NCBI RefSeq assembly: GCF_004348345.1
Contig: NZ_SMJZ01000032.1
Span: 1 to 53,099, forward strand
DNA: 53,099 nt
Source of the DNA: Nonomuraea longispora
GTDB lineage: Bacteria > Actinomycetota > Actinomycetes > Streptosporangiales > Streptosporangiaceae
Direction of reading: 5' to 3'
Numbering within the stretch: the first letter of the stretch is position 1; each line of letters begins with the position of its first letter. A model generated the notes under the pieces. That model saw only the letters and a program-made list of their open reading frames with translations, did not search any database and was not told the DNA's origin. Positions 25,905 through 34,234 of the stretch are shown piece by piece. A program made the translations under genes and the position numbers.

Positions 25905-27475
25905 ATGATGAACGGCACCATCTACAAGACCTGTTCTTGCCGGGATGAGGCGAGCGGGAAGAAGCTCGGCAAGAGCTGCCCGAAGCTCCGCCGCTTCGGG
26001 GGCAAGGGGGAGCGGTGGAGTCCCACGCACGGCACGTGGGCCTATCAGTTGGAGCTGCCAGCGCGCGCGGACGGGCGGCGGCGCAACCCGTTGCGTCGTC
26101 AAGGCTTCACTGCGGTGGAGGAGGTGGAGGCGGAGCTGGAGCACGCTTGCGCGCTGTTGGCGCTGGACGAGGATCCGCAGGTCCGGCGGAAGGTCACCGA
26201 CTTGATGCTGGCCGTCCTCAAGGACACCAAAGCGCTCCCGCCGGTGGAGGAGGTGCGGCGAAAGGTCCGTACTCACCAGGATTTGAACCCGACGGTGACG
26301 GTCGCGGAATGGATGACCGAGTTCCTGCGCCGCAAGCGGAAGATCGATCAGACGACGCGCCGCTCCTATGAGGCGCACATACGGCTGTACTTCATGCCCT
26401 ATCTGGGTGATATCCGTCTGGACCGGTTGCGGGTCTCCGATATCGCGGGCATGTTCGACGCGATCGAGGAGTTCAACGACGTCATCGTCACCGCCCGTGC
26501 CAGCGACGATCCCGACGAGCGGGCCAAGGTGCGGTATCGGCGGCCGGTCGGGCCGAGCACCATGCATCGCATCCGCGCGACCCTGCGGCACGCGCTGAAC
26601 ATCGCGATCAAGCAGGACCGGCTGATCGACTTCAACCCGGCAGCGGTGGTCGAGCTGCCGGATGCGGACAAGCCGAAGGCGCTGGTGTGGACCGACGAGC
26701 GCGTCGCAGCCTGGAACCAGGATCTGCATCAACGGCTGGCCGTCGAACAGCAGCGACGCGGCGGCCGGGTCAACCCGATCAACGTCTACATCTCCACCTC
26801 GCGACCCTCACCCGTCATGGTGTGGACTCCGGCACACACGTCGGCCTTTCTAGCTCAGGCGGCCGGTCATCGGCTGGCGGTGTTGTACCGGTTGATCGCG
26901 TTGCGCGGGCTGCGCCGGGGTGAGGCGGTGGGGTTGCGGTGGAAGGACATCGATCTGAACGCCGGGACGGCCGGGGTGCACTGGCAGATCACCCAGCTGG
27001 GTTGGGAGACCATCCAGGGCAAGCCCAAGACCGAGGCCAGCGACCGCACCATTGCCCTGGACGCCGACACCGTCACCGCCCTGCGCGGCCACCGCAAGGC
27101 GCAGGCCGCCGAGCGTCTGGCCGCAGGGGAGATCTGGCAAGACAGCGGATTCGTCTTCACCGACGAGATCGGCCGCCCGTTGCATCCGCAGCACGTCAGC
27201 GACCAGTCCTATCTGCTGTCTTACGAGGCGGGTCTACCACCGGTGCGGCTGCATGACTGCGGCATGGGGCTGCGTCCCTGATGTTGGCCGCCGGGGTCGA
27301 CCTGAAGATCGTGCAGGAGACGCTTGGACACGTCTCCTCCGCCTTCACCCGCGACACCTACACCAGCGTCTACCCGGAGGTGGCCCGCGCGGCGGCCGAG
27401 TCCACCGCCGCCCTCATCAGCGCCGTGCCGGGCGCCGGTCACGCTCGCTTGATCACTTTGCCTGCTCGCGTCTGA
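25905..27475 (+). pseudogene. Tyrosine site-specific integrase disrupted by a one-base deletion
   Basis: The frame begins at ATG 25905 (MNGTIYKTCSC) and gives an AICE/phage-type integrase. It has an N-terminal arm-binding region, a core-binding domain (TVAEWMTEFLRRKRKIDQTT) and a catalytic domain with Arg in ALRGLRRGEAVGLRW. Near 27257 the frame breaks. As sequenced it reads VRLHDCGMGLRP and stops at 27281. Adding one C gives HDLRHGAASLMLAAG, continuing through LGHVSSAFTRDTYTSVYP with the Tyr nucleophile to 27475. The restored length is 523 residues. Without the His-Arg box and Tyr it cannot recombine DNA. It normally moves an element into the adjacent tRNA gene. Confidence 0.9.
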
Positions 27476-27496
27476 GTATCAAGTAGTCCACATGGG

Positions 27497-27545
27497 GGCC
27501 CGCAGCGAGAGCTGCGGGCCTGGTCTTTCGGAGCCGAAAGACCAG
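27497..27545 (+). terminator. Tandem hairpin terminator after the integrase
   Basis: The first stem is GGCCCGCAGC/GCTGCGGGCC (27497-27506 with 27511-27520, loop GAGA). It is followed at once by CTGGTCTTTCGG/CCGAAAGACCAG (27520-27531 with 27534-27545). Both stems are perfect. There is no clear U-tract, but two stacked strong hairpins are a typical actinobacterial terminator. Confidence 0.75.
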
Positions 27546-27834
27546 CGGATGAAAAGTCTGCTCGGTCACATGGCGAGGGCGGGGGGAACATGCTCAGGAA
27601 CCAGCAGTTGACCACACCGGTGCTGTGGCTTGGGGGAGCGGGCCGTGCAGGTGTTCCGGCTTGATCTTCTCTTGATGGTCGCTGAGGTCTGTCGTGAAGA
27701 CAGCGGTCTAAATGATCTACCGGGTTGCACAACCCGCGCCGCCGAGCAATCAGCGAGCAACCAGCCATGATCAAAAGCGAGATCCGAGGCCGGCGAGAAC
27801 CGAGAAACCCCAGGTCGAACGCGGTATTGGTGAG
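27546..27834. other. Probable attachment-site arm region between integrase and tRNA
   Basis: There is no gene here. The stretch separates the 3' end of the integrase from the 3' end of the tRNA, where AICE-type elements keep the att core and integrase arm sites. A repeated GAGCAA(T/C)CAgcGAGCAACCA pattern near 27745 could be an arm site. I could not find a second copy of the tRNA 3' end in this window. Confidence 0.4.
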
Positions 27835-27908
27835 TAGGGCGGGTGGGACTTGAACCCACGACCCACGGATTATGAGTCCGATGCTCTGACCGGCTGAGCT
27901 ACCGCCCC
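27835..27908 (-). tRNA. tRNA-Met (anticodon CAT)
   Basis: On the minus strand the cloverleaf starts GGGGCGGTAGCTCAGCCGGT. The anticodon loop is CTCATAA (anticodon CAT), and the T-loop is GGTTCAAGTCC. The acceptor stem GGGGCGG pairs with CCGCCCT, then discriminator A; CCA is not encoded. It is 74 nt long. Elongator tRNA-Met is most likely; a tRNA-Ile2 with modified CAT is the alternative. Its 3' end faces the broken integrase, so it is the probable integration site of the island. Confidence 0.93.
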
Positions 27909-28170
27909 TGGATTCAGTTGTGTGACGTGCGGTGGGCGTCACAACGATCATGCTCCTGCCCCCGCGCATGCTAAGGCTAGAGCATGGGAACCGATTGTGG
28001 TGCCCGGCCGGACGGGAGGCAGACCTCCGCACACATCATTCCACGCCCGAACGAGTTGGTGGAGCCTGAGACGATCATTTTCGGGTCCGGCCGGGTCTGC
28101 GGAGTCGCTGTGGCGGGGGGAGGCCAGGTCTTCCCAGCGGGTACGCAGGTAAGGCCGGTACCGTCTGGGC

Positions 28171-28698
28171 GTGGCTGTCAAACTGATCTACGAGGCGCAC
28201 TCCACCACCGTGGACAACGAGACGGGCATCGCCACCGGATGGTTGCCGGGTGAGTTGTCCTCCCTCGGGCGTGCCCAAGCGGTGGAGTTGGGGGCGCGGC
28301 GGCGGAAGGTCGATGTCGTTTACTCATCCGACCTGCGGCGGTCCGTGCAGACGGCCGAGATCGCCTTCGGGGGGACCGGCAAGGAGATCAAGCTGGACCG
28401 GCGGCTCAGGGAGTGCGACTACGGGATTCACAACGGGCGGCCGGTGAGTGAGGTCGCGGCGTTGCGGAGCAGGTACGTCGACACCCCGTGGCCGGGAGGA
28501 CAGAGCTACCGGCAGGTGGTCGCCGAGACGGCGGCGTTCCTGCGGGATGTGATGGGGGAGTGGCAGCGGGGGACGGTGCTGGTGGTGGCGCACACCGCGA
28601 ACTTGTGGGCACTGCAGAACCTGCTGCACGGTAGGCCGCTGGAGGAACTTGTCAGATCGTTCGAGTGGCAGCCGGGATGGGAGTTCCTGCTGGTCTGA
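28171..28698 (+). CDS. Histidine phosphatase superfamily protein with altered RHG motif
   Basis: A 175-residue protein from GTG 28171. The fold is that of phosphoglycerate mutase-like phosphatases: YSSDLRRSVQTAEIA supplies the second Arg and LVVAHTANLWAL the second His. The family-defining RHG at the N-terminus is AHS here (LIYEAHSTTVDNE), so the catalytic His is kept but the neighbouring Arg and Gly are not. Actinobacterial relatives with THS in this place are known to me, so this is probably a subfamily feature. The substrate is unknown. It is a single gene downstream of the tRNA on the other strand. Confidence 0.85.
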   Translation: MAVKLIYEAHSTTVDNETGIATGWLPGELSSLGRAQAVELGARRRKVDVVYSSDLRRSVQTAEIAFGGTGKEIKLDRRLRECDYGIHNGRPVSEVAALRSRYVDTPWPGGQSYRQVVAETAAFLRDVMGEWQRGTVLVVAHTANLWALQNLLHGRPLEELVRSFEWQPGWEFLLV

Positions 28699-28925
28699 GC
28701 GCGCGGCGGTTGTGCGTGAGGCGGCCCAGGCGCTGAGCGGCGGCGGATGGTGTCGACCACGCCGGAACGGGCGGCGGAGGTGGGTCGCGGGCACGGCAAG
28801 GTCGCCGGTCGCGAGGGCGATCAGCGCGGACGCTCTGGGCAGGGGAACCTTCTCGCTGTCGGGGCGCGCTGACGGCGACGGCGGAGCACGGAGCGGGGGA
28901 GAGCCGGTCTGCCCCGGAGGCAGTG

Positions 28926-29858
28926 TCACGGAGCGGTTCCATATCCCGGATTGCGTACGAGCCAGTCGTTGTAGACCGGGCTCTTGCGTACGGCGTCCAT
29001 GTGGGCCTGTTTCGCCTGTGCCACCACCCAGGCGGAGTCGGGCGCGGTGGGGTGGCGGCCGAGGAGTTGCCGCCAGCGCAGCGGCGCACCGGCCAGCGGC
29101 ACCATGACCAGGTCCTGGGCGGGCTGGTGGGTGGCCTGGCACAGTACGGCGGCCCGGCCGACCTGCGCCAGGTGCGTGCATGTCGGCACGTCCGTCTCGT
29201 AGATCGTGCCAGGCGTGAACCCGGCCCTGGCGCAGGCCATGGCGAAGCAGTCGGCGAAGCAGCCGTCTCCCGGAGTGACCGCCCACTGCTCCTCGGCGAG
29301 TTCGGCCAGTTCGATCTCTTTCTCCTTGGCGGCGGGATGGTTCTCGGCCACCAGGCAGAAGACGGGGTCGACGCTGATCGTCTCCCACAGGAGCGAGCCG
29401 GTGGGGGTGCCGGAGTCGCCGCAGGCGCCGGTCAGCACGTAGTCGAGGCGGCCGAGCTCGGCCATGCTGTTCAGCTCGTGCGCCGACCAGGAGGTGTACG
29501 TGCTGATCGTGCGTTCGGCGGCGAGGCGGTCGACCAGGCCCCCCAGTATGGGGCCGTTGGTGGCGCCGATGCGGAAGCCGGGGGAGGGGGCCTGGGCGAA
29601 GCGCAGCGCTTCGTCCTGGAGTTCCTTGGCGGCGGGCAGCAGTACGCGTGCCCTGGCGAGCACCAGCTCGCCGAGCCGGGTGGGCCGGGCGCCGCGGCGG
29701 TCGCGCTCGAACAGGGTGCCGCCGAGCACCCTCTCGATGCGCTTGAGCTGGGCAGTGAGGGCCGGTTGTGCCAGCCCGAGCAGGGACGCGGCCTTGCTCA
29801 CACTTCCCGCGTCCGCGACCGCGCGCACGATCCTGAGGTGCCTGAGCTCGAGGTCCAT
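28926..29858 (-). CDS. LysR-family transcriptional regulator
   Basis: A 310-residue regulator. The winged helix-turn-helix at 1-60 reads LRHLRIVRAVADAGSVSKAA and LAQPALTAQLKRIERVLGGT. The substrate-binding domain covers about 90-300. Two Cys-containing stretches, GDGCFADCFAMACARAG and CTHLAQVG, could bind a metal or sense redox state; that is only a guess. It is divergent from the DUF6158 gene across a 96-base gap, the usual arrangement for a LysR target. The gap has AT-rich half-sites near 29890-29930. Confidence 0.92.
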   Translation of the reverse strand: MDLELRHLRIVRAVADAGSVSKAASLLGLAQPALTAQLKRIERVLGGTLFERDRRGARPTRLGELVLARARVLLPAAKELQDEALRFAQAPSPGFRIGATNGPILGGLVDRLAAERTISTYTSWSAHELNSMAELGRLDYVLTGACGDSGTPTGSLLWETISVDPVFCLVAENHPAAKEKEIELAELAEEQWAVTPGDGCFADCFAMACARAGFTPGTIYETDVPTCTHLAQVGRAAVLCQATHQPAQDLVMVPLAGAPLRWRQLLGRHPTAPDSAWVVAQAKQAHMDAVRKSPVYNDWLVRNPGYGTAP

Positions 29859-29954
29859 AACGGGAAGGTAAGGCGGCGATGTCTTACAAACAATGCCTAA
29901 ATGTCAGGAAATGTGACAGATATTGTTGCTGGTCTTCTGGGGTAGTGGGAGCCC

Positions 29955-30179
29955 ATGACGACGATGGGAATAGACGCGGGCGAGCTCAGCGACGACGATC
30001 TGGTGCGTGAGCTGCGGCAACTGCACGCCACGCGGAGTGACACGTTCTTCCACGGATCGGACGACGCTCTGACGACGCACACGTCGCGTACCAACGAGCT
30101 GGAGGCCGAATACCTCCGGCGCCATCCCGAGCGCGAGGTCGACCCGATGCGGCTGAGGGAGGGGGCGAGACAACGATGA
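29955..30179 (+). CDS. DUF6158 family small protein
   Basis: A 74-residue acidic protein: LSDDDLVRELRQLHATRSDT, then HGSDDALTTHTSRTNELEAE and YLRRHPEREVDP. This pattern is the actinobacterial DUF6158 family of unknown role. It has no membrane segment or cysteine. It overlaps the next gene by 4 bases (ATGA at 30176). A divergent LysR gene may control it. Confidence 0.8.
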   Translation: MTTMGIDAGELSDDDLVRELRQLHATRSDTFFHGSDDALTTHTSRTNELEAEYLRRHPEREVDPMRLREGARQR

Positions 30180-30415
30180 TGACAGAGAGCCACGATGTCC
30201 AGTCCCTGTCGGACGTGGACATCCACGTGTACGAGGCGGTGGCCTCCCAGACGGTCGAGCACGGGAGCGCGGAGCTCGACGCGCTGGTCCGGGCGACGGA
30301 CCTGGACGAGGACGACGTGCGGGAGAGCCTGGCCACGCTCATCGAGCACGGCCACGTGGTGCCCAAGGGCGAGGGGTACGCGCTGGGCCGGCACACGTTC
30401 GAGGTCGAGTACTGA
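30176..30415 (+). CDS. Small winged-helix-like protein
   Basis: A 79-residue protein translationally coupled to the DUF6158 gene. The segment SAELDALVRATDLDEDDVRE, then LATLIEHGHVVPKGEGYALG, reads as a minimal winged helix with helix-turn-helix and beta-wing, like small MarR or DprA C-terminal domains. It could bind DNA or a protein partner. Function unknown. Confidence 0.7.
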   Translation: MMTESHDVQSLSDVDIHVYEAVASQTVEHGSAELDALVRATDLDEDDVRESLATLIEHGHVVPKGEGYALGRHTFEVEY

Positions 30416-30541
30416 CGGGCGTCATTCCAGGAACCGCAGGATCCGGCCGGCCGGGCGGGTGGGCGATAGCCAAGGCGGCGATCGCCCGCCCTCCGGAAAA
30501 GTCCGTCCACCCCCGGCGGGGGCGCGGGGGCGGGGAGCCGG

Positions 30542-30703
30542 TCAGATCCGTCTGACGCGCGACCACACCACGAAGGCGCCGCCGAAGACGGCCATGGCCA
30601 GGCCCGTCCACAGGTTGACGGCCTCCCCGGCGAGCCCGGCGACGATGAGGATCACGCCGTACAGCAGGAACAGCCCGCCGATCACCAGTCTGATGTCCGT
30701 CAC
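30542..30703 (-). CDS. 53-residue membrane protein partner of the symporter
   Basis: The GTG start at 30703 overlaps the symporter stop (GTGA). The product, beginning MTDIRLVIGGLFLLYGVILI, has two hydrophobic helices (about 4-22 and 30-46) and a basic tail SRVRRI. Small two-helix proteins coupled to sodium:solute symporters are known in actinobacteria and probably support the transporter in the membrane. The gene is too short for a family call. Confidence 0.75.
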   Translation of the reverse strand: MTDIRLVIGGLFLLYGVILIVAGLAGEAVNLWTGLAMAVFGGAFVVWSRVRRI

Positions 30704-32337
30704 AGGATCACTCCGTACATCACAGCGGCCAGTACGATCGCGCCCGTGCCGAGCAGCACGGGCGAGCGGTACCACCGGGCGTCCCCGGCGAGCGCGTCGT
30801 CCTCCGCGTCCACGGCGGTGAGCCCGTAGACGAGGCCGCGCAGTTCCTCGGTCGGCCTGGCCGTGGTGACCAGCGTGACCGCCACGGACACGATGACGTC
30901 CACGACGAAGGCCACGCCCGCGCCCCAGAAGCTCGCGTTCAGCTCGGTGCCGAAGTTCAGGACCCCCGCCTTGTACGCGACGTAGGACACGAAGGCCGCC
31001 ACCGTTCCGGCCAGCAGCCCCCAGAAGCCGGCCCACGGCGTCATCCGCCGCCAGAACAGCCCGATGATGAACGTCGCGAACAGCGGCGCGTTGAAGAAGG
31101 AGAACAGCGCCTGCAGGTAGTTCATGATGTTGGTGTAACCGGCCGCGATGAACGCCGTCCCGACGCCCAGCGCCACGCCCGCGACCGTCGCGATCCGGCC
31201 CACCCGCAGGTAGTAGCCGTCGTCGCGGTCCTTGCGCACGTGCGCCTGCCAGATGTCGTTGGTGAAGACGGTGTTGAAGCCGCTGATGTTGGCGGCCATG
31301 CCGGCCATGAACGACGCCAGCAGCCCGGTCACCGCGACGCCCAGCACGCCGTTCGGCAGCAGGTCGCGCATGAGCAGGGGGATCGCGTTGTTGTAGTCCT
31401 GCCCCTGGCCCCACCCGTCGAAGAGCACCAGCGCGATCATCCCGGGCAGGACGGTGACGAGCGGGATGAGCAGCTTCGGGTACGCGGCGATGATCGGCGT
31501 GAGCCGCGACGCGTTCGTGTTCCTGGCCGACAGGGCGCGCTGCACCTCGGCGAAGTTGGTGGTCCAGTAGCCGAACGACAACACGAACCCGAGCCCGAAC
31601 ACGATGCCGATCCAGTGGGCCTGCATCGGGTTCTCGCCGGCCGTGCCCGCCCAGGTGTGCAGGCCGCCCTCGCCGAGCGAGGTCTGCCGTACCTTGTCGG
31701 CCAGGCCGGAGACGCCGCCCACCTTGATGAGGCCGAGCACGGTCAGCGGGATCAGGCCGGCGAGGATCACGAAGAACTGCAGCACCTCGTTGTAGATCGC
31801 CGAGGAGAGCCCGCCGAGCGTGATGTACGCCAGCACGATCACCGCCGACACCACCACCGAGACCGGCAGCGGCCAGCCGAGCAGCGCCTCCATGACGATG
31901 GCCAGCGCGTACAGGTTCACCCCGGCGATGAGGATCTGCGCGACCGCGAACGTGATCGCGTTGAGCAGCTGCGTGGCCCCGTTGAAGCGCCTACGCAGGA
32001 ACTCGGGCACGCTGCGGACCTTGGAGCGGTAGTAGAAGGGCATCATCACGATGCCGAGGAACACCATGGCGGGGACCGCGCCGATCCAGTAGTAGTGCAC
32101 GGTCATCGCGCCGTACTGGACGCCGTTGGCCGCCATGCCGAGGATCTCGATCGCGCCGAGGTTGGCCGAGAGGAACGCGAGGCCGGTGACCCACGCGGGT
32201 AAGCCGCGACCGGCGAGGAAGAAGTCGAGGCTGGAGCTGATGTGTTTGCGGGCGGCCAGGCCGATGCCGAGCACGGTGGCGAAGTAGATGGCGATCAGAG
32301 CGTAGTCGAGGAGGTTCACATCTAGCCGCACCGCCAC
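30700..32337 (-). CDS. Sodium:solute symporter (SSS family)
   Basis: A 545-residue integral membrane protein with about 13-14 helices. Family features are FFLAGRGLPAWVTGLAFLSA near the N-terminus, AYITLGGLSSAIYNEVLQFF (the SSS signature region) and LLASFMAGMAANISGFNTVF. It resembles the SglT/sugar-type branch. A Na+-driven uptake of sugar or a related small solute is expected, but the solute cannot be read off. The start could be the GTG at 32319 instead of 32337. The 53-aa membrane gene follows with a 4-base overlap. Confidence 0.92.
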   Translation of the reverse strand: MAVRLDVNLLDYALIAIYFATVLGIGLAARKHISSSLDFFLAGRGLPAWVTGLAFLSANLGAIEILGMAANGVQYGAMTVHYYWIGAVPAMVFLGIVMMPFYYRSKVRSVPEFLRRRFNGATQLLNAITFAVAQILIAGVNLYALAIVMEALLGWPLPVSVVVSAVIVLAYITLGGLSSAIYNEVLQFFVILAGLIPLTVLGLIKVGGVSGLADKVRQTSLGEGGLHTWAGTAGENPMQAHWIGIVFGLGFVLSFGYWTTNFAEVQRALSARNTNASRLTPIIAAYPKLLIPLVTVLPGMIALVLFDGWGQGQDYNNAIPLLMRDLLPNGVLGVAVTGLLASFMAGMAANISGFNTVFTNDIWQAHVRKDRDDGYYLRVGRIATVAGVALGVGTAFIAAGYTNIMNYLQALFSFFNAPLFATFIIGLFWRRMTPWAGFWGLLAGTVAAFVSYVAYKAGVLNFGTELNASFWGAGVAFVVDVIVSVAVTLVTTARPTEELRGLVYGLTAVDAEDDALAGDARWYRSPVLLGTGAIVLAAVMYGVIL

Positions 32338-32416
32338 CCGCTACCCCGCAGATTCGCGACATCACCTAGCGGACGCGGTGATGGACCTCGGCACGCGGCG
32401 GTCATAACGTCAAGAG

Positions 32417-33199
32417 GTGGACGTCGCCGACCTGAGCCCCGGGCAGGCGCGCGAGCGGTTCCGCGCCGGCGAGCGGGTGCCCACCGCGGGCTGGTGCCGG
32501 GGCTGGACCCAGGCCAACCTGATCGCCGTGCCGGAGCGGCTCGGCTACGATCTGCTGCTGTTCGCCCACCTCAACCCGCGGGCGTGCCCGGTGCTCGACG
32601 TGGGGGAGCCGGGCGCCTGGTCCACCCGGCTGTTCCCCGGTGACCTGCGTACCGACCTGCCCGGCTACCGGCTCTACCGCGACGGCGCGGCGGTCGCCGA
32701 CCTGGGTGACGTGGTGGCCGCGTGGCGCGACGACCTGGTGCCGGTCCTCATCGGCTGCAGCTTCACCTTCGAGCGGGCGCTGCTGGCCGCAGGGGTGCCG
32801 CTGCGGCACCTGGAGCAGGGGACGAACGTGCCGATGTACGTCACCGGCGTCGCCTGCGAGCCCGTCGGCAGCCTGTCCGGGCCGCTCGTCGTGTCGATGC
32901 GGCCGGTTCCCGAGCACCTGGTGAAGACGGCCGTCGAGGTGAGCGGCCGTTATCCGATGGTGCACGGCACGCCCGTGCACGTGGGCGACCCGTCGGCGAT
33001 CGGGATCGCGGACCTGGCCAGGCCCGACTTCGGCGATCCCGTCGAGGTGCGGCCGGGGGAGACGCCGGTGTTCTGGGCGTGCGGCGTGACACCCCAGGCG
33101 GCGGTGATGGCCGGCAAGGTCGAGTACGCGATCGGCCACCTGCCGGGACACATGGCGATCTTGGACACGCGGGACGACGACTACCGGGTGAACCCGTGA
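32417..33199 (+). CDS. DUF1445 family protein (putative hydro-lyase / D-glutamate cyclase-like)
   Basis: A 260-residue protein from GTG 32417. Conserved family parts are [20 protein letters not shown], the central [28 protein letters not shown] and the C-terminal [13 protein letters not shown] and [11 protein letters not shown]. Bacterial members are annotated as putative hydro-lyases, and a mitochondrial homologue domain is a D-glutamate cyclase. A cytosolic enzyme is expected. Its 3' end overlaps the convergent kinase gene by 19 bases. The divergent symporter 80 bases away may import its substrate. Confidence 0.9.
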   Translation: MDVADLSPGQARERFRAGERVPTAGWCRGWTQANLIAVPERLGYDLLLFAHLNPRACPVLDVGEPGAWSTRLFPGDLRTDLPGYRLYRDGAAVADLGDVVAAWRDDLVPVLIGCSFTFERALLAAGVPLRHLEQGTNVPMYVTGVACEPVGSLSGPLVVSMRPVPEHLVKTAVEVSGRYPMVHGTPVHVGDPSAIGIADLARPDFGDPVEVRPGETPVFWACGVTPQAAVMAGKVEYAIGHLPGHMAILDTRDDDYRVNP

Positions 33200-33777
33200 T
33201 CCGCTGAACGCGCTCGCGGCGGTATCCCCGCCGCCGTCAGCTGGTCCGCGATCGGCGGCGCGCCGCGGCGATTGTCGATCTCCAGGTGGGGCACGGCCGG
33301 CGGCTCGTCCACCCGGATGGCCCGCAGGTAGGCGTCGAACGCCGCGAGCTTGCCCGCGTCACGCGCGAGACCACGTGCCGTGAGACGTTCGCGCAGCGTC
33401 GGTCCGTCGGAACGCACCCACAGCAGCCGCACCGGGGGCCCGCCCAGCTGCGCCACCCACTCCGCCCACCGCGCCGCGTCGTGCACCTGCGTGGTGAACG
33501 GGCCGTCGAGCAGCACCGGGCAGCCGTGGCCGCGGATCTGCCCGGCGGTCCTCGTCAGGCCGGCGTATTCGTGACGCTTGACGTTCTCGTCGTACCAGGG
33601 GCCCTCGCGCTCGCCGCCGGGCCTGCCGTGGGCGTGCAGGACCCGCGCCACGAAGTCGCCGTAGACGGTGTCCTTGTCGAGCAGGGCGGGCACCGGGTCG
33701 AGCCGGGCGAGCAGCGCGGTGGCCACCGAGGACTTGCCCGCGCCCGGCGGCCCGCTGACCACCCATGTAGTCGCCAT
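33181..33777 (-). CDS. P-loop kinase (AAA family ATPase)
   Basis: A 198-residue small-molecule kinase-type P-loop protein. Walker A is [10 protein letters not shown] at residues 8-17, DKDTVYGDF follows as a possible substrate loop, and LLDGPFTT serves as the Walker B-like strand. A lid with [18 protein letters not shown] is typical of gluconate- or shikimate-type kinases. The substrate is unknown. It overlaps the convergent DUF1445 gene tail to tail. Confidence 0.85.
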   Translation of the reverse strand: MATTWVVSGPPGAGKSSVATALLARLDPVPALLDKDTVYGDFVARVLHAHGRPGGEREGPWYDENVKRHEYAGLTRTAGQIRGHGCPVLLDGPFTTQVHDAARWAEWVAQLGGPPVRLLWVRSDGPTLRERLTARGLARDAGKLAAFDAYLRAIRVDEPPAVPHLEIDNRRGAPPIADQLTAAGIPPRARSADHGFTR

Positions 33778-33810
33778 GCCGTCACCCTAAGGAGCGTGGG
33801 CCGGTGAGCT

Positions 33811-34200
33811 TCACACCGCCCGGCTCGTACGGGGCCCGTCCACGCCCCACGAGACGATCCTGGCAGGGGTGATCCGGATGACCTCCCTCGAGAAGAACGC
33901 CACGGGCGGTTCGTGGTCCGTCAGGGCCTGCGCGGTGCCGCGGATCTCGATGCCCCGCACCACCCACGGGTCCACCGAGGCCAGGTCGTCCACGACGAAC
34001 GCGACCGTACTGCCCGCCTGGACGTTCGCGAACTTCTTGGACGCGCCGAGGGCGTGCCCGCCGATGGTGATCGTGCCGGTGCCGGCGTCGACGAAGAACC
34101 CGGTGGGATTGTTCTGCACCTGCCCGTCGGGCGCGACCGTGGCCAGGCGGCCGATGCGCTGCGTGGACAGGTAGTCGAGTTCCGCTGGAGTGAAAATCAT
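33811..34200 (-). CDS. PPOX-class F420-dependent oxidoreductase
   Basis: About 129 residues from ATG 34200 (MIFTPAELDYLSTQRIGRLA); a GTG at 34209 is the alternative. The split beta-barrel with NPTGFFVDAGTGTITIGGHA and KKFANVQAGSTVAFVVDD is typical of the actinobacterial group TIGR03618-like F420 or flavin binding proteins. It would transfer hydride from F420H2 to an unknown substrate in the cytosol. The family is strongly actinobacterial, which helps to place the organism. Confidence 0.85.
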   Translation of the reverse strand: MIFTPAELDYLSTQRIGRLATVAPDGQVQNNPTGFFVDAGTGTITIGGHALGASKKFANVQAGSTVAFVVDDLASVDPWVVRGIEIRGTAQALTDHEPPVAFFSREVIRITPARIVSWGVDGPRTSRAV

Positions 34201-34234
34201 GCCACGCACTCTGCAACCTTGACACCGGTGGAGG

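Noticed and set aside
30176..30415. DUF6158 plus winged-helix pair as a toxin-antitoxin module
   Set aside because: No toxin fold or motif is visible in either protein. The arrangement next to a LysR gene is better explained as an ordinary small operon.
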